A stretch of 32,012 nt of DNA from Chloroflexota bacterium (GTDB lineage Bacteria; Chloroflexota; Anaerolineae; Anaerolineales; VGOW01), in contig JACPWC010000005.1 in NCBI GenBank assembly GCA_016197225.1, positions 1 through 32,012 of the forward strand, in the 5' to 3' direction. Shown piece after piece: positions 13,192 to 21,450 of the stretch. Position numbers and translations under genes: made by a program. The notes under the pieces were generated by a model. The model did not search any database. It had not been told where the DNA came from and saw only the letters and a list, made by a program, of their open reading frames with translations. Within the stretch, counting starts at the first letter, position 1, and every line of letters begins with the position of its first letter.

Positions 13192-14559
13192 ATGTTCGGC
13201 AAACTTCGCCGCCTGGTTCTGACCTTGATTCTGGCCGATGCGTTCCTGACTCAAGTGGCGCTGTGGGTCGCCGATTCCATGCGCCGCTTTTTGCCGCTGG
13301 GGCGCGCGATTGACACGACCGGGTCGTTTCTCAACCCCTACATTTATTTGATCATCGCCGTCTTGTGGCCGGTCGTCTTCTACGTCATCTCGGTGTACGA
13401 CGTGCGGCGCGACGTGCGGCCGGTGGGCAACGCGCGCATTCTGTTTGTGGCCGTGTCAACCGCCGTGTTTGTGTTGAGCGGTGTTCTGTATTTCACCTTC
13501 CGTGATACCCCCCGCCTGCTGATCCTCTATTTTTATCTTTTCGATCTGGTGCTGTTGGCGTCGGCGCGGCTGACGGTTGGCCTGGTGTTGCGTTTGATGC
13601 ACGCCAGTGGCCGCCCGCTGACCCGGATTCTGTTGGTGGGCGCGGGCGAGGCCGCCGAAGCCATCGCCCTCTCGCTCGCCAACCGGCTTGGTCACGGCAT
13701 CTCGATTATCGGGTGCGCCGACGACGATGTCGTCGAAGGGCCGCTGGGCATTCCGGTGCTTGGTTTGGTGGAAGACGTGTTGCGTCTGGTGCGCGAGTGC
13801 CGGATTGACGAAGTCATTATCTGCCTGCCCGCCTCGCGTTATGCCGACATTGAACAGCTCTCCTTCCAACTGCAAACCGAGCCGGTGCGGGTGCGCCTCG
13901 TGCCCGACTTTCTGAAATTGGTCATGGTACAATCCAGCGTTGAACTCATTGGCGGCTTGCCACTGATCGGTTTGCGCGAGCCGCGCATTGACGGCCCGGC
14001 CTGGGCGGTGAAGCGGCTGTTTGATCTCACCTTGAGTGTACTCCTGCTGGCGCTGGCCTCGCCAGCCATGCTGTTGGCGGCGCTGGCAGTTAAGCTGACT
14101 TCGCCCGGCCCGGTGTTTTATCATCAACGGCGCGTGGGCGAAAACGGCAAGCTGTTCTGGGTGCATAAGTTTCGCACTATGGTTGCCGGCGCTGAGCAGA
14201 ACCGGTTTGAGAAACGCCCCGACGATCCGCGTGTCACCCACCTGGGCCGCTTGTTGCGCCGGACGAGCATTGACGAACTGCCGCAGTTATTCAACGTCTT
14301 GCGCGGCGAGATGAGTCTGGTGGGGCCGCGCCCGGAGCAGGTGTTCATCGTCGAACAGTATGAACCCTGGCAACGTCAGCGGCTGGCCGTGCCGCCGGGC
14401 ATCACCGGCTGGTGGCAGGTGAACGGGCGGGGCGACCTGCCCATGCACCTCAACACGCATTACGACTTGTACTACATCCGCAACTACTCCCTCTGGCTGG
14501 ACTTGAAAATTTTGTGGAAGACGGCGGGGGTGGTGATAAAGGGGAGAGGAGCGTACTAA
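13192..14559 (+). CDS. Undecaprenyl-phosphate sugar phosphotransferase (polyprenyl glycosylphosphotransferase, WbaP/WcaJ type)
   Basis: A 455-residue membrane enzyme that starts lipid-linked polysaccharide assembly by moving a sugar-1-phosphate from a nucleotide sugar to undecaprenyl phosphate. Four hydrophobic N-terminal helices (within residues 1-135) precede a Rossmann-like central domain (LLVGAGEAAEAIALSLANR…). The C-terminal catalytic domain starts at about 262 (KRLFDLTLSVLLLALASP) with HKFRTM (about 325-330), RRTSIDELPQLFNVL, VGPRPEQ and PGITGWWQVNGR. The organisation matches the full-length WbaP/exopolysaccharide family. It is the first gene of the cluster and has a TATAAT box 6 bases before the start. 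Confidence 0.93.
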   Translation: MFGKLRRLVLTLILADAFLTQVALWVADSMRRFLPLGRAIDTTGSFLNPYIYLIIAVLWPVVFYVISVYDVRRDVRPVGNARILFVAVSTAVFVLSGVLYFTFRDTPRLLILYFYLFDLVLLASARLTVGLVLRLMHASGRPLTRILLVGAGEAAEAIALSLANRLGHGISIIGCADDDVVEGPLGIPVLGLVEDVLRLVRECRIDEVIICLPASRYADIEQLSFQLQTEPVRVRLVPDFLKLVMVQSSVELIGGLPLIGLREPRIDGPAWAVKRLFDLTLSVLLLALASPAMLLAALAVKLTSPGPVFYHQRRVGENGKLFWVHKFRTMVAGAEQNRFEKRPDDPRVTHLGRLLRRTSIDELPQLFNVLRGEMSLVGPRPEQVFIVEQYEPWQRQRLAVPPGITGWWQVNGRGDLPMHLNTHYDLYYIRNYSLWLDLKILWKTAGVVIKGRGAY

Positions 14560-14609
14560 ATTCTCCAATCTCTAATTCTCCAAGAGCGAGAATTAGAGAT
14601 TGGAGAATT
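14559..14609 (+). repeat. Perfect 22-bp inverted repeat between the sugar transferase and wecB
   Basis: The arm at 14559-14580 is exactly complementary to 14588-14609, with a 7-base loop. It contains the (A)TTCTCCAATCTCTAATTCTC motif. The repeat begins at the last base of the upstream stop codon, and its right arm contains the TGGAGA that may serve as the wecB ribosome-binding site. It is AT-rich in a GC-rich region. Confidence 0.9.
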
Positions 14610-14616
14610 GGCGATT

Positions 14617-15714
14617 ATGAAAATCATTTCCGTCTTTGGCACACGGCCCGAGGCCGTGAAGATGGCCCCGGTGGTGGCCGAACTTAGGAAGCACGCCAAC
14701 GTCGAGTCGAAGGTGCTGGTGACGGCTCAACACCGCGACATGCTGGATCAGGTGTTGGAGATTTTCGGCATCACGCCCGATTTCGATCTCGACGTGATGC
14801 AGGAAGACCAGACTCCGACCGATGTGGCCGCCGAAGTGCTCAAGCGCATTCAACCCATTTTGCGCGACGAGCGGCCCGACTGGATTCTGGTGCAGGGCGA
14901 CACGACGACGGTGCTGGCCGCGTCGTTGGCGGCCTTCTACAACCGGGTCAAAGTCGGCCACGTGGAAGCCGGCTTGCGGACTTATGACCGCCACAATCCA
15001 TTCCCCGAAGAAATCAATCGGGTGCTGGCTGATCAGCTTTCTGATTTGCATTTTGCGCCGACCGAGACCGCCAGGGCCGCCTTGCTCAAAGAGGCGATTC
15101 CACCGGAGCGCGTTCACGTTACCGGCAACACGGTGATTGATGCCCTGCGAGTCATTGTGGCTCGCCCGGCCAACGGCTCGTTGCCCTCATTTCCCGCTGA
15201 CAGGCGGCTGGTGCTGGTCACTGCCCATCGCCGCGAAAACTTCGGCCAACCCTTTGCCAACATGCTGGCCGCCCTCAAGCGCATCGCCGATCGCAGCGAC
15301 GTGCATTTGTTGTATCCGGTTCACCCGAATCCGAACGTGCGCGGCCCGGCTTACGAAGTGTTGGGCCATCATCCACACGTCACCCTTCTGCCGCCGATGG
15401 ATTATCTGGTCTTCGCTCATCTCATGGCGAAAGCGCATCTCATTCTCACCGACTCGGGCGGGATACAAGAAGAAGCGCCGGGGCTGGGCGTGCCGGTGCT
15501 GGTCATGCGCGCCGTCACCGAGCGCCCCGAAGCCGTGGCGGCAGGCACGGCCAAACTGGTGGGGACGGACACCGAGGCCATCTTAACAGAGGCGGCTAAA
15601 CTGTTGGATGATCCGGCGGCTCACGCGGCGATGGCGAAGGCAGTCAATCCATTTGGCGACGGCCACGCGGCGGAGCGGATCGTCTCAATCTTATTGCGAG
15701 GAGAATCTCATTGA
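14617..15714 (+). CDS. wecB: UDP-N-acetylglucosamine 2-epimerase (non-hydrolysing)
   Basis: A 365-residue cytosolic enzyme that interconverts UDP-GlcNAc and UDP-ManNAc. It has the N-terminal GTRPEAVKMAPVV, QGDTTTVLAASLAAFY, HVEAGLRTYDRHNPFPEEIN, HRRENFGQP, HPNPNVRG and DSGGIQEEAPGLGVPVLVMR, all diagnostic of the WecB family. ATG 14617 gives the canonical N-terminus. TGGAGA in the palindromic repeat is 10 bases upstream. Its product, ManNAc, would be a natural donor for the GT26 WecG/TagA-type enzyme at 27616. The stop overlaps the next start (TTGA). Confidence 0.95.
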   Translation: MKIISVFGTRPEAVKMAPVVAELRKHANVESKVLVTAQHRDMLDQVLEIFGITPDFDLDVMQEDQTPTDVAAEVLKRIQPILRDERPDWILVQGDTTTVLAASLAAFYNRVKVGHVEAGLRTYDRHNPFPEEINRVLADQLSDLHFAPTETARAALLKEAIPPERVHVTGNTVIDALRVIVARPANGSLPSFPADRRLVLVTAHRRENFGQPFANMLAALKRIADRSDVHLLYPVHPNPNVRGPAYEVLGHHPHVTLLPPMDYLVFAHLMAKAHLILTDSGGIQEEAPGLGVPVLVMRAVTERPEAVAAGTAKLVGTDTEAILTEAAKLLDDPAAHAAMAKAVNPFGDGHAAERIVSILLRGESH

Positions 15715-16703
15715 ACTTGCCGTCTCTGAAGGGGCAACGGATTCTGATCACCGGCGGCCTGGGGTTCATCGGCAGTAACTTGGCTCGCAAATGCCTTGAA
15801 CTGGGTGCGCAGGTGACTGTGTACGACTGCCTCGACCCGCGCTCCGGCGGCAACATGCACAACGTCCACGACATCGAAGGTTCGATTGAGATTATCCTCA
15901 ACGACATCCGCAACTTCGACGGCGTGAGCGCCTGCATTCGCAACAAGGATGTGCTGTTCAGTTGCGCCGCTTACACCTCGCACCCCAACTCGATGCTGGA
16001 ACCGTTGACCGATATTGACATCAACTGCAAAGGCATCATCAACCTGCTGGAAGCCGCCCGCCGTTTCAACCCTCACCTGAAAATCGTTCACGTCGCTTCG
16101 AGCACGCAAATCGGCAAGATGCACCTCAACCCGGTGGACGAACTGCATCCCGAATTTCCGATGGACATCTACTCGGCCAATAAAGTTGTGTCCGAGAAGT
16201 ATATGCTGATTTATCACAGCGCGTACGGGCTGGCGACTTCGGTGGTGCGACTCGCCAACACCTTCGGCCCCCGGTCCAATATCAAAAATAGCGACCTGGG
16301 CTTCATCAACTACTTCATTGGCCTGGCTCTGCAAGGCAAAGACCTGACGGTGTTCGGCGAGGGCAAACAGATGCGTAATATCAGCTACGTGGACGATTGC
16401 GCCTCGGCGCTGATCTTGGCCTCGCAAAGCGAGCGGAGCAACGGCGAAGTGTTCTTTGCCGTGAGCGACCGGCAGTACAGCATCGTCGAGATCGCCCAAA
16501 CGATCACGAATGTGATTGGCAAAAGCGGCGTGAGGTTTGTTGAGTGGCCCAAAGATCGTCAGATCATCGAGTTTGGCGATGCCATCATTAGCAACAAGAA
16601 GATAAAGGAGACGCTAAGCTGGTCGCCTGAGTGGGATTTGGAGCGGGGGTTGGGGCCGACGAAAGCGTATTTTGAGTCTTGCCTGGAGAAGTATTTGCGC
16701 TGA
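15711..16703 (+). CDS. NAD-dependent nucleotide-sugar epimerase/dehydratase (extended SDR)
   Basis: A 330-residue extended short-chain dehydrogenase. The NAD loop GGLGFIGSNLA lies at about residues 14-24. The catalytic Ser-rich strand is HVASSTQIG, and the Tyr/Lys pair is in DIYSANKVVSEKY. FGPRSNIKNSDLGFINYF, GKQMRNISYVDDCASAL and WSPEWDLERGL are typical of sugar epimerases. The start is TTG 15711, supported by GAGGAG at 15698-15703 and the TTGA overlap with wecB. It could be a UDP-sugar 4-epimerase or 4,6-dehydratase. The substrate cannot be decided here. Confidence 0.87.
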   Translation: MNLPSLKGQRILITGGLGFIGSNLARKCLELGAQVTVYDCLDPRSGGNMHNVHDIEGSIEIILNDIRNFDGVSACIRNKDVLFSCAAYTSHPNSMLEPLTDIDINCKGIINLLEAARRFNPHLKIVHVASSTQIGKMHLNPVDELHPEFPMDIYSANKVVSEKYMLIYHSAYGLATSVVRLANTFGPRSNIKNSDLGFINYFIGLALQGKDLTVFGEGKQMRNISYVDDCASALILASQSERSNGEVFFAVSDRQYSIVEIAQTITNVIGKSGVRFVEWPKDRQIIEFGDAIISNKKIKETLSWSPEWDLERGLGPTKAYFESCLEKYLR

Positions 16704-16716
16704 TGAGGGCGAGGCT

Positions 16717-18468
16717 ATGAAAGTGCTTGGGATTCATTACGGCCATAATGCGACAGTGTGTCTTATTGAAAATGGCACGATCACGTTTTGCCAAAGTGAA
16801 GAACGGCTGAACCGAATCAAAAACAGCACCGGCTTTCCTTTTCTAACCCTCGATTACATTTACAACCACATTGCGCCGCCCGAGGCAATTGATCTGGCTG
16901 TTGTCTTTCAAAAAACCATTTATGGCTATTTGCATTTGAAGAAGCATGGCTTCAAGTCTTTCCAGTATGGCTACTACTTGCGCGACGCCACGCTGAACGG
17001 CAAAAGCCTGAAGGAAAGACTCAAACAAACTGACCTGGGCTGGAGTCTGGGACTGATCAAGATTGCCGCCACTGAAAACGACAAGTCGCTCCAGAAAGAA
17101 GCGCACCGCTATTTCACCCGTAGCCTCAAATTGCCGCCGGAAAAAGTTCAATATTTGGATCACCATCTGGCTCATGCTTACAGCGCGCTTCTCAATACTC
17201 AAGATTGGGGCCGTGCGCTGATCTTTACTTTGGACGGAGTGGGCGACTGGAAATGCGCAACGGTGAACCTTTACGAGAATGGCAAGCTCACCGCTCTCAG
17301 CACAACCGATCATCGAAACTCTCTCGGCTACTATTACAGCGGAACGACAGCCATTTTGGGCATGAAAGCTGAGGAGCACGAGTTCAAGGTGATGGGACTG
17401 GCGCCGTATGCCAAGCCAACATATTACAAGCCGATCACTGATGAGCTTAGAAAATTGTTGACGATTGACGCCGACGGCAACTGGGTGAGCCGCCCCACGC
17501 TCAACCAGCTTATGCCAGAACTGGAACGGGTGTATCGTTTCCAGCGGTTTGATAACATCGCCGGCGCGATCCAGGAATTGACTGAGGAGCTGATCGCGCG
17601 CTGGGTGCGGTTCTGGGTTGAGAAAACCGGCTGTCGTAACGTGGCGGTGGCCGGAGGCGTGTTCATGAATGTCAAAGCCTGCCAGAAAATGGCCGAGATG
17701 GACACAGTGGATAAGTTGTTTGTCGTTCCCTCCGCCGCTGACGAGACAACGGCGGTGGGGTGCGCGGTGCGGGGCAGTATGGCTCTCGCGCCGCAAACGC
17801 CTGTTCAGCCGCTCCGTGATTTGTATCTCGGCATGGATTTTGACGATGCCAAAATCGAGAAAGCAATGGCAGAGATGAACGCCGGCGAACGCTATGATGT
17901 ATCTCGGCCAGAAAACATTAATTGTAAAATCGGCCATTTGCTGGCCGAAAACAAGATCGTCGCCCGGTGCTCTGGCCGGATGGAGTTTGGGGCGCGGGCG
18001 CTAGGCAACCGTTCCATTTTGGCTAACCCCAGCGACCGAAAGAACGTGCAGTTGATCAACGACGCCGTCAAGAGCCGCGACTTCTGGATGCCATTCACGC
18101 CAAGCATTCTCGAAGACGACATGCCGCGCTACGTCCAGAACCACGAGCGCATTTTTGCGCCCTATATGTGCATCACCTTCAACAGCACACCTGAAGCCCG
18201 GCGCGATCTCCCGGCGGCCCTGCACCCAAAGGACTTCACCGTCCGGCCTCAGTGCGTTCGCAAGGACTGGAATAGTGATTACTACGAGATTATCCGTGCC
18301 TTCAAAGATCAGACCGGCATCGGTGGAGTGCTGAACACCAGTTTCAATCTGCACGGTGAGCCGAATGTTTGCTCGCCGGTTGACGCGATTCGCACGGTGG
18401 ACAACTCTGGCCTTGCTTACCTGGCAATGGGAAGCTATTTGCTTGCCAAGCGTGATAACCAGCCATGA
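16717..18468 (+). CDS. Carbamoyltransferase of the NodU/CmcH family
   Basis: A 583-residue cytosolic enzyme that transfers a carbamoyl group from carbamoyl phosphate, via carbamoyl-adenylate, to a hydroxyl of a sugar or antibiotic. The N-terminal Kae1/YrdC-like part has LGIHYGHNATVCLIENG, EERLNRIKN, LDHHLAHAYSALL, FTLDGVGDW and VAVAGGVFMNVKACQ. The C-terminal CmcH-type domain has FGARALGNRSILANPSD, DFWMPFTPSIL and LNTSFNLHGEP. ATG 16717 gives the canonical start and follows a GAGGGCGAGG stretch. The carbamoyl acceptor is probably a sugar of this cluster. The stop overlaps the next gene by four bases. Confidence 0.95.
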   Translation: MKVLGIHYGHNATVCLIENGTITFCQSEERLNRIKNSTGFPFLTLDYIYNHIAPPEAIDLAVVFQKTIYGYLHLKKHGFKSFQYGYYLRDATLNGKSLKERLKQTDLGWSLGLIKIAATENDKSLQKEAHRYFTRSLKLPPEKVQYLDHHLAHAYSALLNTQDWGRALIFTLDGVGDWKCATVNLYENGKLTALSTTDHRNSLGYYYSGTTAILGMKAEEHEFKVMGLAPYAKPTYYKPITDELRKLLTIDADGNWVSRPTLNQLMPELERVYRFQRFDNIAGAIQELTEELIARWVRFWVEKTGCRNVAVAGGVFMNVKACQKMAEMDTVDKLFVVPSAADETTAVGCAVRGSMALAPQTPVQPLRDLYLGMDFDDAKIEKAMAEMNAGERYDVSRPENINCKIGHLLAENKIVARCSGRMEFGARALGNRSILANPSDRKNVQLINDAVKSRDFWMPFTPSILEDDMPRYVQNHERIFAPYMCITFNSTPEARRDLPAALHPKDFTVRPQCVRKDWNSDYYEIIRAFKDQTGIGGVLNTSFNLHGEPNVCSPVDAIRTVDNSGLAYLAMGSYLLAKRDNQP

Positions 18469-19409
18469 CAACGGTCAGCGTCATCATTCCTGCTTACAAT
18501 GCCTCGCGGTGGATGGCCGAGACATTGACGAGCGTGCTGGCCCAGGACTTCCCCGACTTTGAGGTGATTGTCGTTGACGACGGTTCCACCGACGATACCG
18601 CGACGGTAGTCGCTAAGTTTGAGCGTGTGCGTTACATTGCCAGACCCAATGGCGGTGAAGGCTCAGCGCGCAACGCCGGCATTTGCGCAGCAAACGGCGA
18701 GTATCTGGCGTTTGTGGATGCTGATGATCTCTGGGCGCAGGACAAACTTCGATTACAAATGGATCTATTGAAGCAGACTGGGTTGGCCTGGGTTTATTGT
18801 GATGCTGAAGTGTTTGACGGTGAAACGGGCAAGGGGCTCTACTTGTTGAGCCGGTTCAACCGCCCTCAAGTGGGTGACGTTTTACAATCCCTGTTGCTTC
18901 TCGACTTCATTCCCTGCCCCACGCCGCTCATCAGGCGCGATGTTTTTGAGACAGCCGGTTACTTTGACGAGACGGACATCTTGCGGATGCGAGCCGATTG
19001 GGACATGTGGTTGCGGATCGCGGCCCGCTACCCGGTCGGCTACATCAATTGCCCGTTGGCCCGCTACCGAGTCCACAATGCCAGCGGCACAAGCCGTGAG
19101 GCGGTGGAGGCCGCTTACCAGAGTGAGCTAACCGTGATCGAACGCGCCATCACCCGCGAGCCGGAGCAATTGGAACCGTTGAAAGCCCACGCGATTGCAA
19201 ACCTGGCCACGCGCATGGGGCGGCGAGCGGCGCGTAGCGGCGACCTGGCTGAAGCGCGGCGGTTGTTTGCCCAGGCAATTCGGCTAAGGCCGCTCTCGGC
19301 CCGTTCGTATGTTGACTGGCTCGGGGCGCTAACCAACCCCCCAGTTCTCGGCGTTGCGATCCGTTTGCGGCATTGGCTGATTGCCCATCGGCCAGTGATA
19401 TTAGGTTGA
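18465..19409 (+). CDS. Family 2 glycosyltransferase
   Basis: A 314-residue GT-A enzyme. It starts [20 protein letters not shown], followed by [24 protein letters not shown] and the metal-binding FVDADDLW (DxD). [11 protein letters not shown] represents the catalytic-base region. The last 90 residues are helical and TPR-like ([20 protein letters not shown]) and may support oligomerisation or partner binding. The start overlaps the carbamoyltransferase stop (ATGA). It is followed by gmd after a gap of 13 bases. It adds a sugar from a nucleotide donor that is not identifiable. Confidence 0.92.
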   Translation: MTTVSVIIPAYNASRWMAETLTSVLAQDFPDFEVIVVDDGSTDDTATVVAKFERVRYIARPNGGEGSARNAGICAANGEYLAFVDADDLWAQDKLRLQMDLLKQTGLAWVYCDAEVFDGETGKGLYLLSRFNRPQVGDVLQSLLLLDFIPCPTPLIRRDVFETAGYFDETDILRMRADWDMWLRIAARYPVGYINCPLARYRVHNASGTSREAVEAAYQSELTVIERAITREPEQLEPLKAHAIANLATRMGRRAARSGDLAEARRLFAQAIRLRPLSARSYVDWLGALTNPPVLGVAIRLRHWLIAHRPVILG

Positions 19410-19422
19410 AAGAGGGTGTGGG

Positions 19423-20457
19423 ATGAAGCGAGCATTTATCACCGGCGTCACCGGGCAGGATGGCTCTTACCTGGCAGAGTGGCTGTTGAGCAAAGGCTAT
19501 CAGGTTCATGGTCTGGTGCGCCGGGCCAGCCTGTTCAACACCCAACGCATCAGCCCCATCTTTCAAGACCCGCATGAGACGACGGTCAACCTTTATTTGC
19601 ACTATGGCGACCTGCTGGACGCCAGCCTGATGCACCAATTGATCGCCGAGATCAAACCCGACGAAGTTTATAACCTGGCGGCGCAGTCGCATGTGCGCGT
19701 GTCATTCGATATGCCCCGCTACACCGCCGACACGATAGTGGCCGGCACGGTGAACCTTTTGGAAGCCATCCGCCGTGAAAAGCCGGACGCGCGTTTTTAT
19801 CAAGCCGCCTCCAGCGAAGTATTTGGCAAAGCGCAGGAAGTGCCTCAGCGCGAGACCACGCCGTTCTGGCCGCGCTCGCCTTACGGCGTGAGCAAGGCGG
19901 CCGCTTACTGGTTCACTGTGAATTATCGCGAATCATTCAAGTTGTTTGCGGCCAACGGCATTCTGTTTAACCACGAAGGGCCGCGACGCGGCGAGACGTT
20001 TGTGACCCGTAAAATCACGCGTGGCCTGGCCGAAATTTTGGCGGGCCGCCAGCAGAGAATTTTTCTGGGCAACCTGGAAGCGCGGCGCGATTGGGGCTAC
20101 GCCAAAGAATACGTGGAAGGCATCTGGCGAATTTTGCAAGCCGAAGCGCCTTCTGATTATGTGCTGGCGACAGGCGAGACTCACAGCGTCCGTGAATTCC
20201 TGCAAACGTGCTGTGACATTCTTGGCCTGGATGCGGCTCAGGTTGTTTCGATTGACCCGCGTTATCTGCGCCCGGCAGAAGTGGATTTGCTTGTGGGCGA
20301 CTCGACAAAAGCCAAACGGCAACTGGGGTGGGAGCCGAAGGCGCGTTTCAACGACCTGGTGCGCCTGATGCTGGCGGCTGATTTAGAAGCCTCGGGCCTT
20401 GACCCGGCGAAGTACGGGTTGGCGGCCTCAGAGGATAAGGCTGTGATCTCCGGCTGA
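19423..20457 (+). CDS. gmd: GDP-mannose 4,6-dehydratase
   Basis: A 344-residue NADP-dependent SDR that converts GDP-D-mannose to GDP-4-keto-6-deoxy-D-mannose. Diagnostic features are [62 protein letters not shown], the catalytic Tyr and Lys in [12 protein letters not shown], and [24 protein letters not shown] lies just before the ATG. Its product can go to GDP-L-fucose, GDP-rhamnose, GDP-perosamine or GDP-colitose, depending on the partners. The next two genes provide candidates for fucose- or colitose-type sugars. Confidence 0.95.
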   Translation: MKRAFITGVTGQDGSYLAEWLLSKGYQVHGLVRRASLFNTQRISPIFQDPHETTVNLYLHYGDLLDASLMHQLIAEIKPDEVYNLAAQSHVRVSFDMPRYTADTIVAGTVNLLEAIRREKPDARFYQAASSEVFGKAQEVPQRETTPFWPRSPYGVSKAAAYWFTVNYRESFKLFAANGILFNHEGPRRGETFVTRKITRGLAEILAGRQQRIFLGNLEARRDWGYAKEYVEGIWRILQAEAPSDYVLATGETHSVREFLQTCCDILGLDAAQVVSIDPRYLRPAEVDLLVGDSTKAKRQLGWEPKARFNDLVRLMLAADLEASGLDPAKYGLAASEDKAVISG

Positions 20458-20468
20458 AGGAGCAGGCG

Positions 20469-21440
20469 ATGACTTTTTGGAACGGGCGCAAAGTGCTGGT
20501 GACGGGGGGCAACGGCTTCATCGGCAGTCATTTAGTGGAGCTGTTGGTGGCCGAAGGAGCCGTCGTGACCACGACGGCCTCTTCTGAAGCAACACGTTTC
20601 CGTTTTCTAGAGGCGGTTAAAAGTGAGATTCGGATAGTGGCCGGTGATTTGGCCGACCCGGGTTGCGCGCAAGAGGCGGTTCGAGGCCAGGAAATCGTCA
20701 TACAGTTGGCGGCGCGGGTCGGCGGGATCGAATACAACCTCAAACATCCCGGCTCTATCTTTTACAACAACATGAGCGTCTTCATGTCGGTGCTGGAGGC
20801 GGCGCGCCGGGCCGGAGTTGAATTGTTTCTTGCCACCAGTTCGGCGTGTGTGTATCCGCGCTATTGCGCGATCCCTACTCCGGAAGAAGAGGGATTCAAA
20901 GACTGGCCGGAGCCGACTAATGAGGGCTATGGTTGGGCCAAACGGATGGAAGAGTTTCTGGGCGAAGCTTATGCCAAAGAATACGGGCTGAAGGTTCGAA
21001 TCGCCCGCCCCTACAACGCCTACGGCCCGCGCGACAACTTCGACCCGGCTTCCAGCCACGTCATCCCGGCTCTCATTCGCCGGATCGTGCAGGGCGAGAA
21101 TCCGATGGTGGTGTGGGGCGACGGCTCGGCCAGCCGCAGTTTTTTGTACGTGACCGACTTTGCTCGCGGGCTGATGGCAGTGGCGGAGAAATCGCCTCAG
21201 GTGGCGGCGATCAATATTGGCGCGAATGAAGAGACGACTATTCGCGAACTGGCCGAGACGCTCGTCCGTATTTCGGGCAAGCTGGTTGAGTTGCAGTTTG
21301 ACGCTTCGAAGCCGACGGGTCAACCCCGGCGTTGTTGTGACACCCGATTGGCCGAGAGCCTATTGGGGTTTCAGGCTCAGGTGCCGCTGGAAGATGGTTT
21401 GCGGCAGACGATGGAGTGGTATTCGCGGCATCTCGGGTGA
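20469..21440 (+). CDS. GDP-fucose-synthase/ColC-like epimerase-reductase
   Basis: A 323-residue extended SDR. The NAD(P) loop is TGGNGFIGS (12-20). The SSACVYP segment (124-130) supplies the catalytic Ser and Cys127, Tyr154 and Lys158 are in GYGWAKRM, and His197 is in DNFDPASSHVIPALIRR. In GDP-L-fucose synthase the equivalent Cys109 and His179 catalyse C-5 epimerisation, and both are kept here. The enzyme therefore probably epimerises and reduces GDP-4-keto-6-deoxymannose (to GDP-L-fucose) or its 3-deoxy form (to GDP-L-colitose, as ColC does). AAGGAG precedes the start. The context of gmd upstream and the ColD-like gene downstream supports this. The choice between the two products is open. 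Confidence 0.82.
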   Translation: MTFWNGRKVLVTGGNGFIGSHLVELLVAEGAVVTTTASSEATRFRFLEAVKSEIRIVAGDLADPGCAQEAVRGQEIVIQLAARVGGIEYNLKHPGSIFYNNMSVFMSVLEAARRAGVELFLATSSACVYPRYCAIPTPEEEGFKDWPEPTNEGYGWAKRMEEFLGEAYAKEYGLKVRIARPYNAYGPRDNFDPASSHVIPALIRRIVQGENPMVVWGDGSASRSFLYVTDFARGLMAVAEKSPQVAAINIGANEETTIRELAETLVRISGKLVELQFDASKPTGQPRRCCDTRLAESLLGFQAQVPLEDGLRQTMEWYSRHLG

Positions 21441-21450
21441 GAGGATGTTT

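Noticed and set aside
13456-14241. 261-codon - strand frame opposite the sugar transferase gene
   Set aside because: Antisense shadow rich in Gln and His, without ribosome-binding site or recognisable domain.
16843-17937. 364-codon - strand frame opposite the carbamoyltransferase
   Set aside because: The + strand frame is unmistakably a complete carbamoyltransferase. The antisense product has no motif.
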